Origin: Flavobacterium psychrophilum
GTDB lineage: Bacteria; Bacteroidota; Bacteroidia; Flavobacteriales; Flavobacteriaceae
NCBI GenBank assembly: GCA_003243255.1
Contig: QFQM01000245.1
Coordinates: 1 to 6,312 of the forward strand
Length of the DNA stretch: 6,312 bases
Direction: 5' to 3'
Below, piece after piece: positions 5,411 through 6,312 of the stretch (the stretch's first letter is position 1; each line of letters begins with the position of its first letter). Under the pieces are notes generated by a model. The model was not told the origin of the DNA and ran no database searches. It saw nothing but the letters and a program-made list of their open reading frames with translations. A program made the translations under genes and the position numbers.

Positions 5411-6312
5411 ATGAAAACCAATACAATTATCAGGCAAACATTATTAGGAACAGTACTGCTGATTACCGGCTTTGCAAATGCCAAGCAGCCCAAAGGTTTT
5501 GGAAAAACGTTTCAGGACCCCTGCTCTGCTACACAGTATGATAACTACCTGAAAACGGCTAAAGGCAGAACACAGACTGAAGCTCAGTTTGAACAGTGGC
5601 TGGCTCCAAAAATCGAAGAGTTACGAAGCAAAAAAAGCAGGCAAAAATCAGGAAATAATGTGGTTACTCTTCCTGTTGTTGTACACGTAATACACAATGG
5701 TGATGCCATAGGAGAAGACGAGAATATTGCTGACGACCAGGTATTCTCACAAATTACCGTATTGAATAATGATTTCAGAAGGTTATCAGGCACACCGGGA
5801 TATGTAGAAGGCAATGCAGGAACCGATATGAAAATAGAATTCTGCCTGGCACAACGTGACCCCGAAGGTAACCCGACAAACGGTATCGATCGCGTATACA
5901 GAAACAAAGCCAGCTGGGGTATGATGGCGATTGAAACCCAACTAAAGCCACAAACACAATGGGATCCTGAAAAATACATCAATATCTGGGTATGCAAATT
6001 TGGAGGTGACCTTGTATCTCCTGTTGGAGAAGTAGGCGGATATGCGTTTTTTCCTGAAGGTTCAGGACTGGAAGGCCTTGAGGGAGCAGAATCGTATGCA
6101 GAAAATGATGGTGTAACAATGAATTACAAATGTTTTGGTTCATCCGATTACTATCCTGATGGCAGCTATCTTCTTCCAGGAGCAGACAAAGGCCGTGCAG
6201 CGGTACATGAAATGGGACACTTTTTTGGCCTAAGGCATATTTGGGGAGATGGTGAAGACTGTACAGCTACTGACTACTGTGATGACACCCCTGCGGCAAT
6301 TACTATGAATAT
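5411..6312 (+). CDS. Secreted M43 (pappalysin/cytophagalysin-like) zinc metalloprotease, N-terminal part
   Basis: The first 300 codons are present and the gene runs off the window. Residues 1-24 form a Sec signal peptide (hydrophobic 10-22, probable cut after ANA at 24). A charged, likely pro-region follows to about 84. The catalytic domain opens with VTLPVVVHVIHNG (85-97), QVFSQITVLNNDFRR (110-124) and INIWVC (190-195). The metzincin zinc site HEMGHFFGLRH (H266, E267, H270, G273, H276) is intact and is followed by WGDGEDC and YCDDTP (278-293), as in M43 proteases. The Met-turn and any C-terminal domains lie beyond the edge. Bacteroidota homologues often carry a type IX secretion sorting domain there, but this cannot be seen. 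The protein is likely extracellular or surface-exposed. The ATG at 5411 is chosen because it yields the full signal peptide and sits after a perfect -7 motif. Confidence 0.93.
   Translation, partial: MKTNTIIRQTLLGTVLLITGFANAKQPKGFGKTFQDPCSATQYDNYLKTAKGRTQTEAQFEQWLAPKIEELRSKKSRQKSGNNVVTLPVVVHVIHNGDAIGEDENIADDQVFSQITVLNNDFRRLSGTPGYVEGNAGTDMKIEFCLAQRDPEGNPTNGIDRVYRNKASWGMMAIETQLKPQTQWDPEKYINIWVCKFGGDLVSPVGEVGGYAFFPEGSGLEGLEGAESYAENDGVTMNYKCFGSSDYYPDGSYLLPGADKGRAAVHEMGHFFGLRHIWGDGEDCTATDYCDDTPAAITMN

Noticed and set aside
5584..5997. Minus-strand open frame opposite the M43 protease gene
   Set aside because: The plus strand carries a continuous signal peptide and M43 motifs; the minus-strand product has no recognisable features.

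Overview
The window looks like a chromosomal segment of a Flavobacteriia-type Bacteroidota genome, close to Flavobacterium. The intergenic DNA is AT-rich and there are no clear Shine-Dalgarno sequences. Two intergenic regions carry the Bacteroidota promoter -7 motif TAnnTTTG. The gene set also fits: dapF, a GNAT gene and mltG in a row, a divergent htrA-type protease, and a secreted M43 metalloprotease. The family calls come from motifs I can read. The organism is an inference.

Layout: positions 1-420 hold no convincing gene. They are AT-rich, with a possible coding remnant at 77-184 and a more GC-rich patch at 312-401 containing three short hairpins. Positions 421-750 (minus) encode a small MORN_2/YwqK-like repeat protein. 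A hairpin at 786-817 separates it from the dapF-GNAT-mltG cluster, which is read leftward from about 3222 to 859. Positions 3223-3398 are the divergent promoter region, with a perfect inverted repeat near its middle. Positions 3399-4787 (plus) encode an HtrA/Deg periplasmic serine protease that ends at a strong rho-independent terminator (4824-4858). Positions 4935-5300 (plus) encode a small predicted four-helix membrane protein of unknown function. From 5411 to the window edge (plus) runs the N-terminal part of a secreted M43 (pappalysin/cytophagalysin-like) zinc protease, cut off after 300 codons.

Functionally, the centre is an envelope-biogenesis neighbourhood. DapF makes meso-diaminopimelate for peptidoglycan and lysine, MltG cleaves nascent glycan strands at the inner membrane, and the HtrA protein handles misfolded envelope proteins. 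The GNAT lies between dapF and mltG with a 7-base overlap and a 16-base gap, so the three genes are probably co-transcribed and translationally coupled. mltG appears to start at TTG.

I found no mobile element, CRISPR array, tRNA, rRNA or new defence system. The points most worth a second look are the orphan YwqK-like gene with its hairpin-rich flank, the 9-bp palindrome between the M43 promoter motif and its start codon, and the start-codon corrections for dapF, mltG and the small membrane protein.
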